Assembly: GCA_044870295.1 (NCBI GenBank)
Contig: JBIOYQ010000033.1
Coordinates: 1 to 15,456, forward strand
DNA: 15,456 nt
Source of the DNA: AC-52 sp044870295
GTDB taxonomy: Bacteria; Actinomycetota; UBA4738
Direction: 5' to 3'
Both the position numbers and the translations under genes were made by a program. The notes beneath the pieces were generated by a model. The model searched no databases. It saw nothing but the letters and a program-made list of their open reading frames with translations, and was not told the origin of the DNA. This document shows positions 1-6,690 of the stretch, piece by piece (within the stretch, counting starts at the first letter, position 1; each line of letters starts with the position of its first letter).

Positions 1-791
1 CGGGTCCGGCTGCCCAGGATGTGTCCTTGAGCACCTCCGTGGCCGCCGGGACCGAGACCGCCAACGCTCAGGCCTCCGCCGGTGGGGCCCAGGCCTGTGA
101 CGCCGTGGGTAACTGTGCCGCTTCCCCTGCCGACATCGGGGGCAACCAGATCGACCGCAAGGCGCCGTCCATCACCATCACCACCCCGAGCTCCGGCCCG
201 TACACGCTGAACCAGGCGGTCGCCGCCGGCTTCGCGTGCTCGGACGGCGGGTCCGGTGTCGGCGCCTGCGTGGGGACAGTGGCCAACGGGGCGAACATCG
301 ACACGACGACCGTCGGCGGCAAGACCTTCACGGTGAACGCCACGGACAACGTCGGGAACGCGGCTACACCACAGTCGCGGACCTACACCGTGGTCTACGC
401 GGCGGGATCCTGCACGGGACAGGCCGGACACACGGTGCTCCAGCCTGTGAACGCCGATCACACCAGCGTGTTCAAGAAGAACAGCACGGTGCCGGTCAAG
501 TTCCGTGTGTGCGACGCGAACGGCGTCTCCATCGGCGCGAACGGGCCCGTCGTGGCGGTGGGCGGCGATGGGCACCGGGCTCCGGTCGTCATCAGCGTCG
601 CCGGCAACGTGGGGGCCGTGGACGAGGCCGTCGTCTCCACGACGCCGGACGTCGACTTCCGCTGGGACGCCACCGACAAGCAGTGGATCTTCAACCTCAA
701 CACGAAGAACCTGGTCGCCGGGGTCCACTACTACTACGCCATCCATCTGCTGGACGGGACCGACATCCTGTTCGACTTCGGGGTCAAGTGA
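1..791 (+). CDS. Secreted Ig-like/PxKF-domain surface protein (3' part)
   Basis: The reading frame is open to the left edge, so this is the C-terminal part of a longer protein; the GTG at 21 is probably internal. The visible 262 residues are rich in Gly, Ala, Thr, Ser and Val and look extracellular. An Ig-like repeat contains the stretch APSITITTPSSGPYTL, a Cys pair (FACSDGGSGVGACVG) and a closing TDNVGNAAT motif. A C-terminal module follows with the signature STVPVKFRVCDANG, which matches what is called the PxKF domain of actinobacterial secreted proteins. The protein ends DILFDFGVK with no LPXTG sorting signal or terminal membrane helix, so it is probably secreted or held non-covalently. 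The role is unknown; adhesion or matrix binding is plausible. Its stop codon overlaps the start of the next gene (GTGA), which suggests co-translation with a response regulator. Confidence 0.8.
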   Translation, partial: GPAAQDVSLSTSVAAGTETANAQASAGGAQACDAVGNCAASPADIGGNQIDRKAPSITITTPSSGPYTLNQAVAAGFACSDGGSGVGACVGTVANGANIDTTTVGGKTFTVNATDNVGNAATPQSRTYTVVYAAGSCTGQAGHTVLQPVNADHTSVFKKNSTVPVKFRVCDANGVSIGANGPVVAVGGDGHRAPVVISVAGNVGAVDEAVVSTTPDVDFRWDATDKQWIFNLNTKNLVAGVHYYYAIHLLDGTDILFDFGVK

Positions 792-1522
792 CACACGAGG
801 AGCCGGGCGCGGGAGGCGCGCACGCCAGGGTCGTGATCGTCGACGACCATCCGATGGTCAGGCAGATCATCGCGATGGCGTGTGCCCGGCGGCCCTCGCT
901 CCGGGTGGTCGGCCAGGCCGCGGACGGGCTCGAGGGCCTGGAGCGCTGCCTGGAGCTTCGTCCGGACGTGGTCGTGCTCGATCTGGGCCTGCCGGGACTC
1001 GACGGGCTGGAGGTTCTGGCACGGGCGCGGCGCGCCCTGCCGTCAACCCGGTTCCTGGTCATCTCCGGGCGCGACGACCACTCCGCCGTGTTCGAGAGCG
1101 TCCGCCGCGGGGCGTCCGGCTTCCTGGGGAAGACCGGCTCCGTCGATGAGATCGCCGCCGCCGCCGAGGCCGTTGCCCAAGGAACCGCCGTGTTCAGCGT
1201 GGCCCACCAGCGCGCTGTGCGGGCGGAGCTCGGCCATCTCGTCCGCCGGGCTCGGGAGTCTGCGGGTGTGGCGGCTCGGCTGACCCGGCGGCAGCGGGAG
1301 ATCCTCGATCTCATCGCCCGGGGCCTCGGCGCGCGTCAGATGGCGAGGCAGCTCGGTCTCTCCGTGCGAACCGTGGAGGGACACACGCTGAGCCTCTATC
1401 GGAAGCTGCAGGTTCGCACCAGGCTGCAGGCGATACAGCGCGCCGCCCAGATGAACCTGGTGGACCTCGTGCCGGCGGAAACGGCCGATGGCGAGCCGGC
1501 GCTTCTCGGTCGACAGCACTAG
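788..1522 (+). CDS. NarL/FixJ-family response regulator, canonical receiver + LuxR HTH
   Basis: This 244-residue cytoplasmic protein should be a two-component transcription factor. The receiver (about residues 14-130) has the full phosphorylation set: acidic pair D19/D20 in VVIVDDHP, phospho-acceptor D65 in VVLDLGLPG, S93 in VISG and K115 in FLGKTGS. A LuxR-type helix-turn-helix follows (about 165-230) with LTRRQREIL, GLGARQMARQLGLSVRTVEGH and YRKL. The GTG at 788 was chosen because it overlaps the upstream stop (GTGA) and leaves only about 13 residues before the receiver; longer readings of this frame run into the previous gene in the wrong frame. No histidine kinase lies in the window, so its partner must be elsewhere. 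Phosphorylation should control dimerisation and DNA binding. Its targets are unknown; the neighbouring surface protein and the pilus operon are candidates by position only. Confidence 0.92.
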   Translation: MTHEEPGAGGAHARVVIVDDHPMVRQIIAMACARRPSLRVVGQAADGLEGLERCLELRPDVVVLDLGLPGLDGLEVLARARRALPSTRFLVISGRDDHSAVFESVRRGASGFLGKTGSVDEIAAAAEAVAQGTAVFSVAHQRAVRAELGHLVRRARESAGVAARLTRRQREILDLIARGLGARQMARQLGLSVRTVEGHTLSLYRKLQVRTRLQAIQRAAQMNLVDLVPAETADGEPALLGRQH

Positions 1523-1534
1523 ACCCAATTGGGT
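1523..1534. promoter_or_regulatory. 12-bp perfect palindrome filling the spacer between the two regulators
   Basis: ACCCAATTGGGT is a perfect self-complementary 12-mer. It exactly occupies the gap between the TAG stop of the first regulator (1520-1522) and an ATG at 1535. It is also unusually AT-rich for the region. It could be a small operator, for example an autoregulatory LuxR-type site, or chance. No binding data can be read from the sequence. Confidence 0.35.
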
Positions 1535-2290
1535 ATGGCGGAGCACATGCTCTCCTCGTACCGTGGCTCCCCGCTCATGGACACGCATGACCAGCACGGC
1601 GTCAGCTCAGCCTCCCACGGCAGTCCGGCGGTGCGCGTCGTCGTTGCCGACTACCCGGCCGTCCTCAGGGCCGGGATCTCCTCGTTGCTTTCGGCCCAAG
1701 CGGACATGGAGGTGGTGGTGTCGGAGGGCACCGCGGATTCCTGCCTGGAGGCGCTGCGCTCTCTCCGGGCCCGCCGAGACCTCGTGCTGGTGGTCGGGTT
1801 GGGCCTGCCCGGCGAACGGGGATCCGAGTGGCTGATCCGGTCGGTCCGCGAGCAGTTCCCGTCGATCCCCATCCTGGCCTCGGCGGCGCACCCCGACGAC
1901 TTGGCGATCTCACAAGCCCTGTTCACCGGGGCGGACGGCTTCGTCAGCAAGGACGTGGACTCCAGCGTGTTCGTCGAGTCGGTGCGCCGGGCCGCGCGGC
2001 GTGAGGTGGTCCTGGAGGGCGTGCCGGAGACCTGGGTGGCCACGATCGCCGACAACGTGGAGCGAACGGCCACCAAGGAACCGGTGCTCACCCCGCGAGA
2101 GACAGAGGTCCTGGTGGTGGCGGCGGAGGGCCTCACCGCCCGTCAGATCGGGCATCGTCTGGGCGTCAGGGAGCGGACCGTGACCACCCATCTCGGACGG
2201 ATCTACCGCAAGTTGGGAGCGACCGGACGGGTCGCCGCCTTGGCCGCCGCCACCGAGTTCGGGGTGCTGGCTTCCGGCCCTCGCCGCTGA
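1535..2290 (+). CDS. LuxR-family regulator with degenerate (non-phosphorylatable) receiver
   Basis: The protein is 251 residues if the ATG at 1535 is used. In-frame alternatives are TTG 1529, ATG 1547 and ATG 1577. None has a strong Shine-Dalgarno sequence, so the start is uncertain. It has the NarL two-domain layout: a receiver-like fold begins at VRVVVADYPAVLRAG, and a C-terminal LuxR HTH has LTPRETEVL, LTARQIGHRLGVRERTVTTHL and YRKLG. The receiver is degenerate. The DDH/P motif is reduced to ADYP, and the phospho-Asp position in the usual LDLGLPG is Gly (VVGLGLPG; the Gly codon is at 1796-1798). The Lys of FVSKD and a Ser in ILASAA remain. The HTH looks intact, so DNA binding is probably kept while signal input differs: ligand binding, constitutive activity, or heterodimerisation with the canonical regulator upstream. 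It probably arose by tandem duplication of a NarL-type gene. Confidence 0.88.
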   Translation: MAEHMLSSYRGSPLMDTHDQHGVSSASHGSPAVRVVVADYPAVLRAGISSLLSAQADMEVVVSEGTADSCLEALRSLRARRDLVLVVGLGLPGERGSEWLIRSVREQFPSIPILASAAHPDDLAISQALFTGADGFVSKDVDSSVFVESVRRAARREVVLEGVPETWVATIADNVERTATKEPVLTPRETEVLVVAAEGLTARQIGHRLGVRERTVTTHLGRIYRKLGATGRVAALAAATEFGVLASGPRR

Positions 2291-2293
2291 GGC

Positions 2294-2303
2294 GGGACGT
2301 CCC
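2294..2303. promoter_or_regulatory. 10-bp perfect palindrome abutting the next start codon
   Basis: GGGACGTCCC is self-complementary and sits directly before the TTG start at 2304, within the 13-bp gap after the second regulator. It resembles in position the palindrome at 1523-1534. It may be an operator, a minimal structure at the translation start, or chance in GC-rich DNA. Confidence 0.22.
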
Positions 2304-4286
2304 TTGAAGCTCGATGTGTCCCAGGCACTTGGGGGCGCGTCTCGCTCGAGCCGCGCCCGCCCCCTTCCGATCCTCTCTGCGACCCTGACGCTCGTTCTGG
2401 CCGCCGGCATCTTCCTCCTGTACTTCCTCCCGTACGCGATCCGGAACCTCAGCGTGCCGATCGGGTTCGACCCTCCGTGGTACGTCATGCATGCGCAGGC
2501 CATCGGTGCGGACGGCCTTGGACAGGGGGCCGAGGCGTTCAAGCCGGGGTATCCGCTGCTCTCGCTGGTCCTGGGGACCATGACCGGCCACGCCCCGCTG
2601 GAGACCACGACCATCCTGCCGCTGGTGCTGGTGGCGGTCATGTCGCTGGCCGTCGGTGGGTTCGCCCGGCTCGGCCTGGGCGTGGACCGGGCGACCTGGG
2701 CGGTCGTCGTCGTGACGACCGCGGCGGTGCTCGGTTCGACAGACCTGGCCGGCGAGAACCTCGCCGCATTGCTCACGGCCATCCTGGCGATCGCCGCGTT
2801 GTTGCTCCTGGCGCACGGGCCCGAGCGCTGGTCCTGGTGGGGAGCCGTCGGGGTGCTCCTGGCGGCCGGGCTGGCCCACTGGGATTTCCTGTTTGCGATG
2901 GTGGACGGGGTCGTGGTGGCCGCCGTCGTGCTGTGGCTACGAGACTCCCGCCGCCACGGGGTGGCGCTCGGCTCCGTCGTCCGCACCGTGCCGGGTCGCG
3001 GGCTCCTCGCGGCCGGCGTGGCCACCCTCCTCACCCTGGCGTTGGTGCTGTGGGTCCTCCCCGCCCCCCTGGTCACGATCGAGCTGGCCCAGGACTCCAC
3101 GCAATGGCTGCACAAGTTCCTTCGCCATCTGACGCTCCTCGTTCCTGCCGCCGGAGGGGTGTTCGCCGTGGCGGTGATGGACGCCTGCCTCCCCGCCCTG
3201 CGCCTCGAACGCTCGCCGATTCGGCTGGCGTCGCGCCGTTTCCTCACGTCGTGGGGACTGCTCATGGCGGTGGGCGCCCTGGCGGCCCTCGTCACGCTGG
3301 CAGCGCCGCCGTCCCGATTCCTCGACCTCCTGCTGGCGTTCCCGGCTGGGATAGCGGTGGGGGCGGCCGTGGCGAGTGCCGGCCGGAAGGTGGGGGCCCG
3401 CCTCCGGTGGCGAGTGGGGACGCGGGTTAGCGCGGCGGTCGGCGCCGCCGTTGTCGCGGCCGCCGTGGCGATCCTGGCCGTCCCCGGCCTGATCCGGTGG
3501 TACCCCTACGCGACCTGGCTGCGTTCCGACGCGCTGGCTGAGGCCGGAGCGGCGGATCGGTACCTGGAGGCATTGGGAGACGATCGGTCCGCGGTCTTCC
3601 TGCTTCGATACACGCCGGAGTTCGCGCAAGCCGTCGCCGCGGAGGAACGCACCATCCGGATCGGGCTCTCCCCGGCCCACCAGGAACGCGCGTACTTCTT
3701 CGTCGGGGATCCGGTGGATGCGATGGCGGGTCGGCGGACGCCTCCCCCCGATCCCTGGTCCGATGACGTCACCAGGCCGTACTGGGACGCCGCCCGCCGG
3801 GCGTTGGCGGGTGACGCGCCCGTGCTGGTCCTTCGAAGCCTGGCTCCCGATCAGTTCCGTCTTGCCGGGACGCTGGGCGGGCGGGAGATCGCGCCCGGGG
3901 TCATGCTCCTCCGTGGCCCGGCCCCTCCGTCGGCGCTCCCCCTCGAGACCGTGCCCTCCGCGGTCCCGGCGCTGCCCGCCGCCCTGGGGTGGGGACTCGT
4001 GCTCTTCTGCGCGCTCGCGCTGGCCGGCTTGGGCTGGGCTCGCGCCCTCCTCGGCCGAGGAGCTTCGGGCGGCGATCTCATCGGTGTGGCCCCGGCCTTC
4101 GGCATCGGGGCGTTGATCCTAGCCGCCTTCGTCGTGGACCGGGTCGGCTTGCGGCTCGGGAGCATCGGAGCGCCGGTGGCGTTCGTCGTGGTGACGGTGG
4201 CGGGCCTGGCGATCGCTCGATGGCGGTGGCGCCGGTCCGACGGTGACAACCCGCGCCGGGAGGCCGTCATGATCGGACGAAGATGA
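2304..4286 (+). CDS. Large polytopic membrane protein, possibly GT-C glycosyltransferase-like
   Basis: This 660-residue integral membrane protein belongs to no family I recognise with certainty. A short basic N-terminus (SRSSRARP) precedes the first membrane helix (about residues 22-44). An outside loop then carries an acidic motif, GFDPPWYVMHAQ (D56), and KPGYPLL. That order, a first helix followed by an acidic loop, recalls GT-C enzymes that use lipid-linked sugars, but the catalytic assignment is inference. About ten further hydrophobic segments follow, then a hydrophilic domain (roughly residues 410-550) and about three more C-terminal helices ending in a basic tail. The TTG at 2304 gives the longest reading; a GTG at 2316, preceded by GAAG, is an alternative start. 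It lies 13 bp after the second regulator in the same direction, so it is probably co-transcribed with it. Its 3' end overlaps the convergent gene by 20 bp. Confidence 0.75.
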   Translation: MKLDVSQALGGASRSSRARPLPILSATLTLVLAAGIFLLYFLPYAIRNLSVPIGFDPPWYVMHAQAIGADGLGQGAEAFKPGYPLLSLVLGTMTGHAPLETTTILPLVLVAVMSLAVGGFARLGLGVDRATWAVVVVTTAAVLGSTDLAGENLAALLTAILAIAALLLLAHGPERWSWWGAVGVLLAAGLAHWDFLFAMVDGVVVAAVVLWLRDSRRHGVALGSVVRTVPGRGLLAAGVATLLTLALVLWVLPAPLVTIELAQDSTQWLHKFLRHLTLLVPAAGGVFAVAVMDACLPALRLERSPIRLASRRFLTSWGLLMAVGALAALVTLAAPPSRFLDLLLAFPAGIAVGAAVASAGRKVGARLRWRVGTRVSAAVGAAVVAAAVAILAVPGLIRWYPYATWLRSDALAEAGAADRYLEALGDDRSAVFLLRYTPEFAQAVAAEERTIRIGLSPAHQERAYFFVGDPVDAMAGRRTPPPDPWSDDVTRPYWDAARRALAGDAPVLVLRSLAPDQFRLAGTLGGREIAPGVMLLRGPAPPSALPLETVPSAVPALPAALGWGLVLFCALALAGLGWARALLGRGASGGDLIGVAPAFGIGALILAAFVVDRVGLRLGSIGAPVAFVVVTVAGLAIARWRWRRSDGDNPRREAVMIGRR

Positions 4287-5757
4287 CCCCTTCGTCGTCC
4301 TGGTAGTCCAGGCGCCAGGCCGGATCCTGCTTCATCAGCCGGACCAGCGCGTCCTGCTGATCCGGGTTCACCGCCACCACCGCGATGCGCCATCGATCGA
4401 GGATCCGGTTCCACCCCGCCTTCGCGTTGGAGACCGCGAGGTAGTCGTTCCTGACGGCCGCGGGGAACAGCTCGATGCGTGAGTCGACGAAGACGGGATC
4501 ATCAGGGAGGGAGAGCTCGAACCACGAGCCCCATCGCTGGAAGTTGAAGATGCGATCGCCCGGCTCGGCCACTTGATGCAACCGTGCGGTCAAGGCCACC
4601 GGGGCGTCGGCCACCCGCGTCCCAGGCGAACGCATCGAGCCGCCCTCGATCGAGAACGTGAAGAAGATCCCGACGAGCAGGACCAGACACACGGCGATGG
4701 CCGAGTTCACGGGCGAGGCGGGGAGCTCCGGGCGCGGCGTGCGCTCCTGCCCCGCGAGCAGACCCGCCAGGATCGGGGCGGCGGCCAGCCCCCACCACAT
4801 CGTGTTCCGGGTCGCGGTCAGCGCCAGCACGAAGAACACCCCCAGCCATGCCAGCGCCGGCCAGGGAGTGGGGCGCCCACGACGGGCGAGGAGATAGACC
4901 ACCGCCGCCACCGAGATGAAGAACAGCGCGTCGTCGATGTGCCGAATGCTGGGCGGTTGCCACTCGATGACCAGCTTGGAGATGAGCGGATTGCGGGCGA
5001 TCCCGTACGCGTAGCTCCACACTCGAGGGCCGAAGGGGTTCAGGAGCGTGGCAACCAGGCTGACGCCCGTGACCCAGAGCACCCGCCGAGTGGCGGGTGA
5101 GCGTTCGTACCGGTCCTGAAGGGCGGCCAGCCCCAGGAGAACGGGGCCCAGCACGAAGCTCCCGTGGACGTTCGCCCATACCGCGACCACCAGGGGCATC
5201 CACCACAGTCGCTCGGGGTGCGCTCGGCGGCCGGCGATCAGCCACAGGCTGATCGCGAACAGCACGGCGGCGAGCAGCTGGGGCCGAAGCGTGAGGCTCG
5301 TCCACGCTATGGCGAACGCGGCCAGGGTGAGGGCCGCCGCGACGCGAGGGGGAGTGCCCGCGTTGCGGCAGGCCAGATAGACGAACAAGACCGTGAGGGC
5401 GCCCAGCAGGATCTGCAGCAGGGAGAGCCCCGGCCAGCCGAGCGCCCTGTAGACCATTGCGAACACCACTTGCGCCCCCCATTGCTGGTCCAGCCACGCA
5501 GCGCCGGGGACGGTGAACGTGTACGTGTCTCGAGCCGGCAGCAAGTGGGTGTGGAGGATCGAGTCGCCGGCGCGGACGTGGTAGGCGAGGTCGATGGTTC
5601 CCAGCGCTCCGTGCAGCGCGATGACCGGGAGCACCACGGCGACGACGGCCCACAGTTGGGGGAGTGAGATCGCCAGCTGGGGACCAGCCGACCGCTCCGC
5701 CGGTTGGCGTTCCAAGGTGGATCTCACCGCGACATCGTACGGCCGGCCGCCGTCCAC
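4267..5757 (-). CDS. Polytopic membrane protein, GT-C-like layout; paralogue of the gene at 14044-15444
   Basis: The 496-residue protein has a first helix at about 33-52, an exterior loop with TIDLAYHVRAGD (D56) and WLDQQWG (88-94), then about ten hydrophobic segments. Conserved loops include HPERLWW (180-186), VWANVHGSF (193-201) and NPFGPRVWSYA (240-250). A soluble C-terminal domain follows with RWGSWFE (408-414) and VDSRIELF (424-431), ending DDEGVIFVRS. The acidic first loop and terminal soluble domain fit uncharacterised proteins resembling GT-C lipid-linked sugar transferases; substrate and activity are unknown. Every motif listed recurs in the gene at 14044-15444, so the two are clear paralogues. 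The start is GTG (5755-5757) with no strong Shine-Dalgarno sequence; a GTG a few codons inside is possible. It is transcribed away from the Tad operon across a shared control region and overlaps the convergent upstream gene by 20 bp. Confidence 0.85.
   Translation of the reverse strand: MDGGRPYDVAVRSTLERQPAERSAGPQLAISLPQLWAVVAVVLPVIALHGALGTIDLAYHVRAGDSILHTHLLPARDTYTFTVPGAAWLDQQWGAQVVFAMVYRALGWPGLSLLQILLGALTVLFVYLACRNAGTPPRVAAALTLAAFAIAWTSLTLRPQLLAAVLFAISLWLIAGRRAHPERLWWMPLVVAVWANVHGSFVLGPVLLGLAALQDRYERSPATRRVLWVTGVSLVATLLNPFGPRVWSYAYGIARNPLISKLVIEWQPPSIRHIDDALFFISVAAVVYLLARRGRPTPWPALAWLGVFFVLALTATRNTMWWGLAAAPILAGLLAGQERTPRPELPASPVNSAIAVCLVLLVGIFFTFSIEGGSMRSPGTRVADAPVALTARLHQVAEPGDRIFNFQRWGSWFELSLPDDPVFVDSRIELFPAAVRNDYLAVSNAKAGWNRILDRWRIAVVAVNPDQQDALVRLMKQDPAWRLDYQDDEGVIFVRS
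4276..4296. terminator. Short hairpin at the convergent gene ends
   Basis: GACGAAG (4276-4282) and CTTCGTC (4290-4296) form a 7-bp stem with a 7-nt loop that contains the TGA of the plus-strand gene. There is no T-run on either side, so it is at best a weak terminator for the plus-strand transcript. It lies inside the last codons of the minus-strand gene. Confidence 0.2.
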
Positions 5758-5809
5758 TCCGAGCAGGAGTTGGTGACCCGAACGCCCCCTGAACTGGGAA
5801 CGGAGGGGT

Positions 5810-5829
5810 CGTACGTAGAACTACGTACG
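5810..5829. promoter_or_regulatory. 9+9-bp inverted repeat, likely operator
   Basis: The arms CGTACGTAG and CTACGTACG are perfect reverse complements separated by AA. The site lies 52 bp before the start of the minus-strand membrane-protein gene and 127 bp before the pilin start, a typical place for a dimeric regulator to control one or both genes. It is much less GC-rich than its surroundings. The binding protein is unknown; the two LuxR-type regulators in the window are candidates by proximity only. Confidence 0.6.
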
Positions 5830-5909
5830 GAATCTCGGGGGAACTCGGCATGGTGGGCAGGACCCCCCGGCCGTACCGTCTCCCCCGTTCGCACTCTCTT
5901 ATCGACGCG

Positions 5910-5945
5910 AGGGGACCAGCTTCCCCTTTCGGTTGGAACGAAAGG
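5910..5945 (+). promoter_or_regulatory. Two mutually exclusive hairpins in the pilin 5' leader
   Basis: The first hairpin pairs AGGGGA (5910-5915) with TCCCCT (5922-5927). The second pairs CCTTTCG (5925-5931) with CGAAAGG (5939-5945). They share 5925-5927, so both cannot form at once. The second would bury the first five bases of the pilin Shine-Dalgarno sequence. This may be an RNA switch or simple tuning of pilin translation. Energies were not computed. Confidence 0.35.
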
Positions 5946-5951
5946 AGGTGA
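5941..5951 (+). promoter_or_regulatory. Near-perfect Shine-Dalgarno sequence of the pilin gene
   Basis: AAAGGAGGTGA is complementary to almost the whole anti-Shine-Dalgarno tail of 16S rRNA. The GGAGG core ends 8 nt before the GTG at 5957, and this decides that start over the longer in-frame TTG at 5933, which would put the ribosome-binding site inside the gene. It predicts very strong translation, as expected for a major pilin. Confidence 0.85.
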
Positions 5952-5956
5952 AGGGG

Positions 5957-6160
5957 GTGCTTCTGGGACTGTTCACCAGGATGCAGACGTCGTGGGCGCT
6001 GTTCCGTGGTCGTTTCGAGAACGAGGACGGGGCGGTGGCGACGGAGTACGTCTTCCTGCTGGTCCTGATCGCGCTGGCCATTACCGGCGGCATGATCTTC
6101 CTGGCTTCGGCCATCAACGCGAAGTTCAGCGAGGCCGGCAGCGGAGTCTCCGCACCGTAG
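5957..6160 (+). CDS. flp: Flp/TadV-processed type IVc prepilin
   Basis: This 67-residue prepilin is the predicted major subunit of the Tad pilus. A 25-residue hydrophilic leader ends in NEDG, and cleavage after G25 would give a 42-residue mature pilin starting AVATEYVFLLVL. The Glu at mature position 5 followed by Tyr is the Flp hallmark, needed for processing and assembly, and a hydrophobic helix runs to about residue 52. The length is typical of Flp subunits, which are far smaller than type IVa pilins. The GTG start is fixed by the exceptional Shine-Dalgarno sequence. It is the first gene of the operon and is separated from the next by a 71-bp gap with hairpins, which would favour high pilin output over downstream genes. 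The peptidase that should process it is not encoded in the window. Confidence 0.93.
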   Translation: MLLGLFTRMQTSWALFRGRFENEDGAVATEYVFLLVLIALAITGGMIFLASAINAKFSEAGSGVSAP

Positions 6161-6175
6161 TCGCGCACTGATCCA

Positions 6176-6222
6176 GAGCGGCCTCGCCGGCCGCTCGCTC
6201 TCCGAGTCCGCCGGGGAGCGAG
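6176..6222 (+). terminator. Overlapping hairpins after the pilin gene, probable attenuator
   Basis: A perfect 8-bp stem pairs GAGCGGCC (6176-6183) with GGCCGCTC (6189-6196) around a 5-nt loop. A second stem pairs CTCGCTCTCC (6194-6203) with GGGGAGCGAG (6213-6222), with one G-U pair. The two share 6194-6196 and compete. Neither has a T-run, so full termination is unlikely. Partial termination or protection of the pilin mRNA 3' end is more likely. The second stem's 3' arm runs into the Shine-Dalgarno sequence of the next gene. Confidence 0.45.
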
Positions 6223-6231
6223 GGGCCGGCG

Positions 6232-6690
6232 ATGCATAGCAGACCTACGGACAAGTCGACGAGGAAGGTTCCATTGACAACTGGGAACCGCTGGAGCCAG
6301 GAGGAAGGGGCGGCCGCAGTGGAGTTCGCGATCATCAGCGTGCTGCTGCTGACCCTCGTGTTCGGCTTGATCGAGTTCGGCATCGCGTACAGCAAGGTGA
6401 ACGTCTACACAGGCGCGGCGCGGGAGGGGGCGCGGTTCGCCGCTGTGAGGTGCTACCCCAATCCGTCCTGTACCAACACGCTCATCGCGCAGCGGGTCAC
6501 CGACGCGGCGGTCGGGTACCCGATCGGGCCGGGGTCGCCCAGCGCGGACAAGGTCTGTTCCTCCGCGACCCTCGGACAGGAAGTCACGGTCAGCTGGAAC
6601 CAGGACATCACGGTCAACATCCCGTTCGTCCCAGGCCTGAACCCGGCCACGTTCACTCGCAACGTGAAGGCGGTGTTCCGATGCGAATGA
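6232..6690 (+). CDS. tadE: TadE-like pseudopilin
   Basis: This 152-residue protein is a minor pilin-like component of the Tad machine. Its N-terminal motif WSQEEG, followed by AAAVEFAIISVLLL, is a type IV prepilin site. Cleavage after G26 places Glu at mature position 5 (E31), and a single helix spans about residues 30-51. The next segment, NVYTGAAREGARFAA, is typical of the TadE family. The remaining exported domain has four cysteines that could form two disulphides. The ATG at 6232 has GAGGGG seven bases upstream; a TTG at 6274 with GAGGAAGG five bases upstream is an equally credible start and would give a shorter leader of 12 residues. It overlaps the following gene by 10 bp. TadE proteins are known to be processed by the same peptidase as Flp and to be needed for assembly. 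Confidence 0.88.
   Translation: MHSRPTDKSTRKVPLTTGNRWSQEEGAAAVEFAIISVLLLTLVFGLIEFGIAYSKVNVYTGAAREGARFAAVRCYPNPSCTNTLIAQRVTDAAVGYPIGPGSPSADKVCSSATLGQEVTVSWNQDITVNIPFVPGLNPATFTRNVKAVFRCE

Larger units (their letters stand above)
5758..5956. promoter_or_regulatory. Divergent intergenic control region of the Tad operon
   Basis: These 199 bp lie between the start codons of two divergent genes, so promoters for both should be here. I see no credible gene within it. I cannot assign -10/-35 boxes with confidence; the TCTTAT at 5896-5901 is only a weak candidate for the pilin direction. The identifiable elements are a 9+9-bp inverted repeat, two overlapping hairpins and a strong ribosome-binding site, listed separately. 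Confidence 0.6.

Noticed and set aside
236..787. Possible long N-terminal extension of the first response regulator
   Set aside because: The frame is open, but its translation is an Arg/Gly-rich artefact of the surface-protein gene. The GTG at 788 gives a normal receiver N-terminus and a GTGA overlap.
1910..3295. A 461-codon minus-strand open frame opposite the second regulator and the membrane protein
   Set aside because: Its composition (Arg, Ser, Thr, Ala) is typical of antisense reading and there is no domain or start context, while the plus-strand genes are clear.
5933..5956. Longer pilin start at the TTG at 5933
   Set aside because: It would place the near-perfect Shine-Dalgarno sequence inside the gene. 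The GTG at 5957 has ideal spacing from that sequence.
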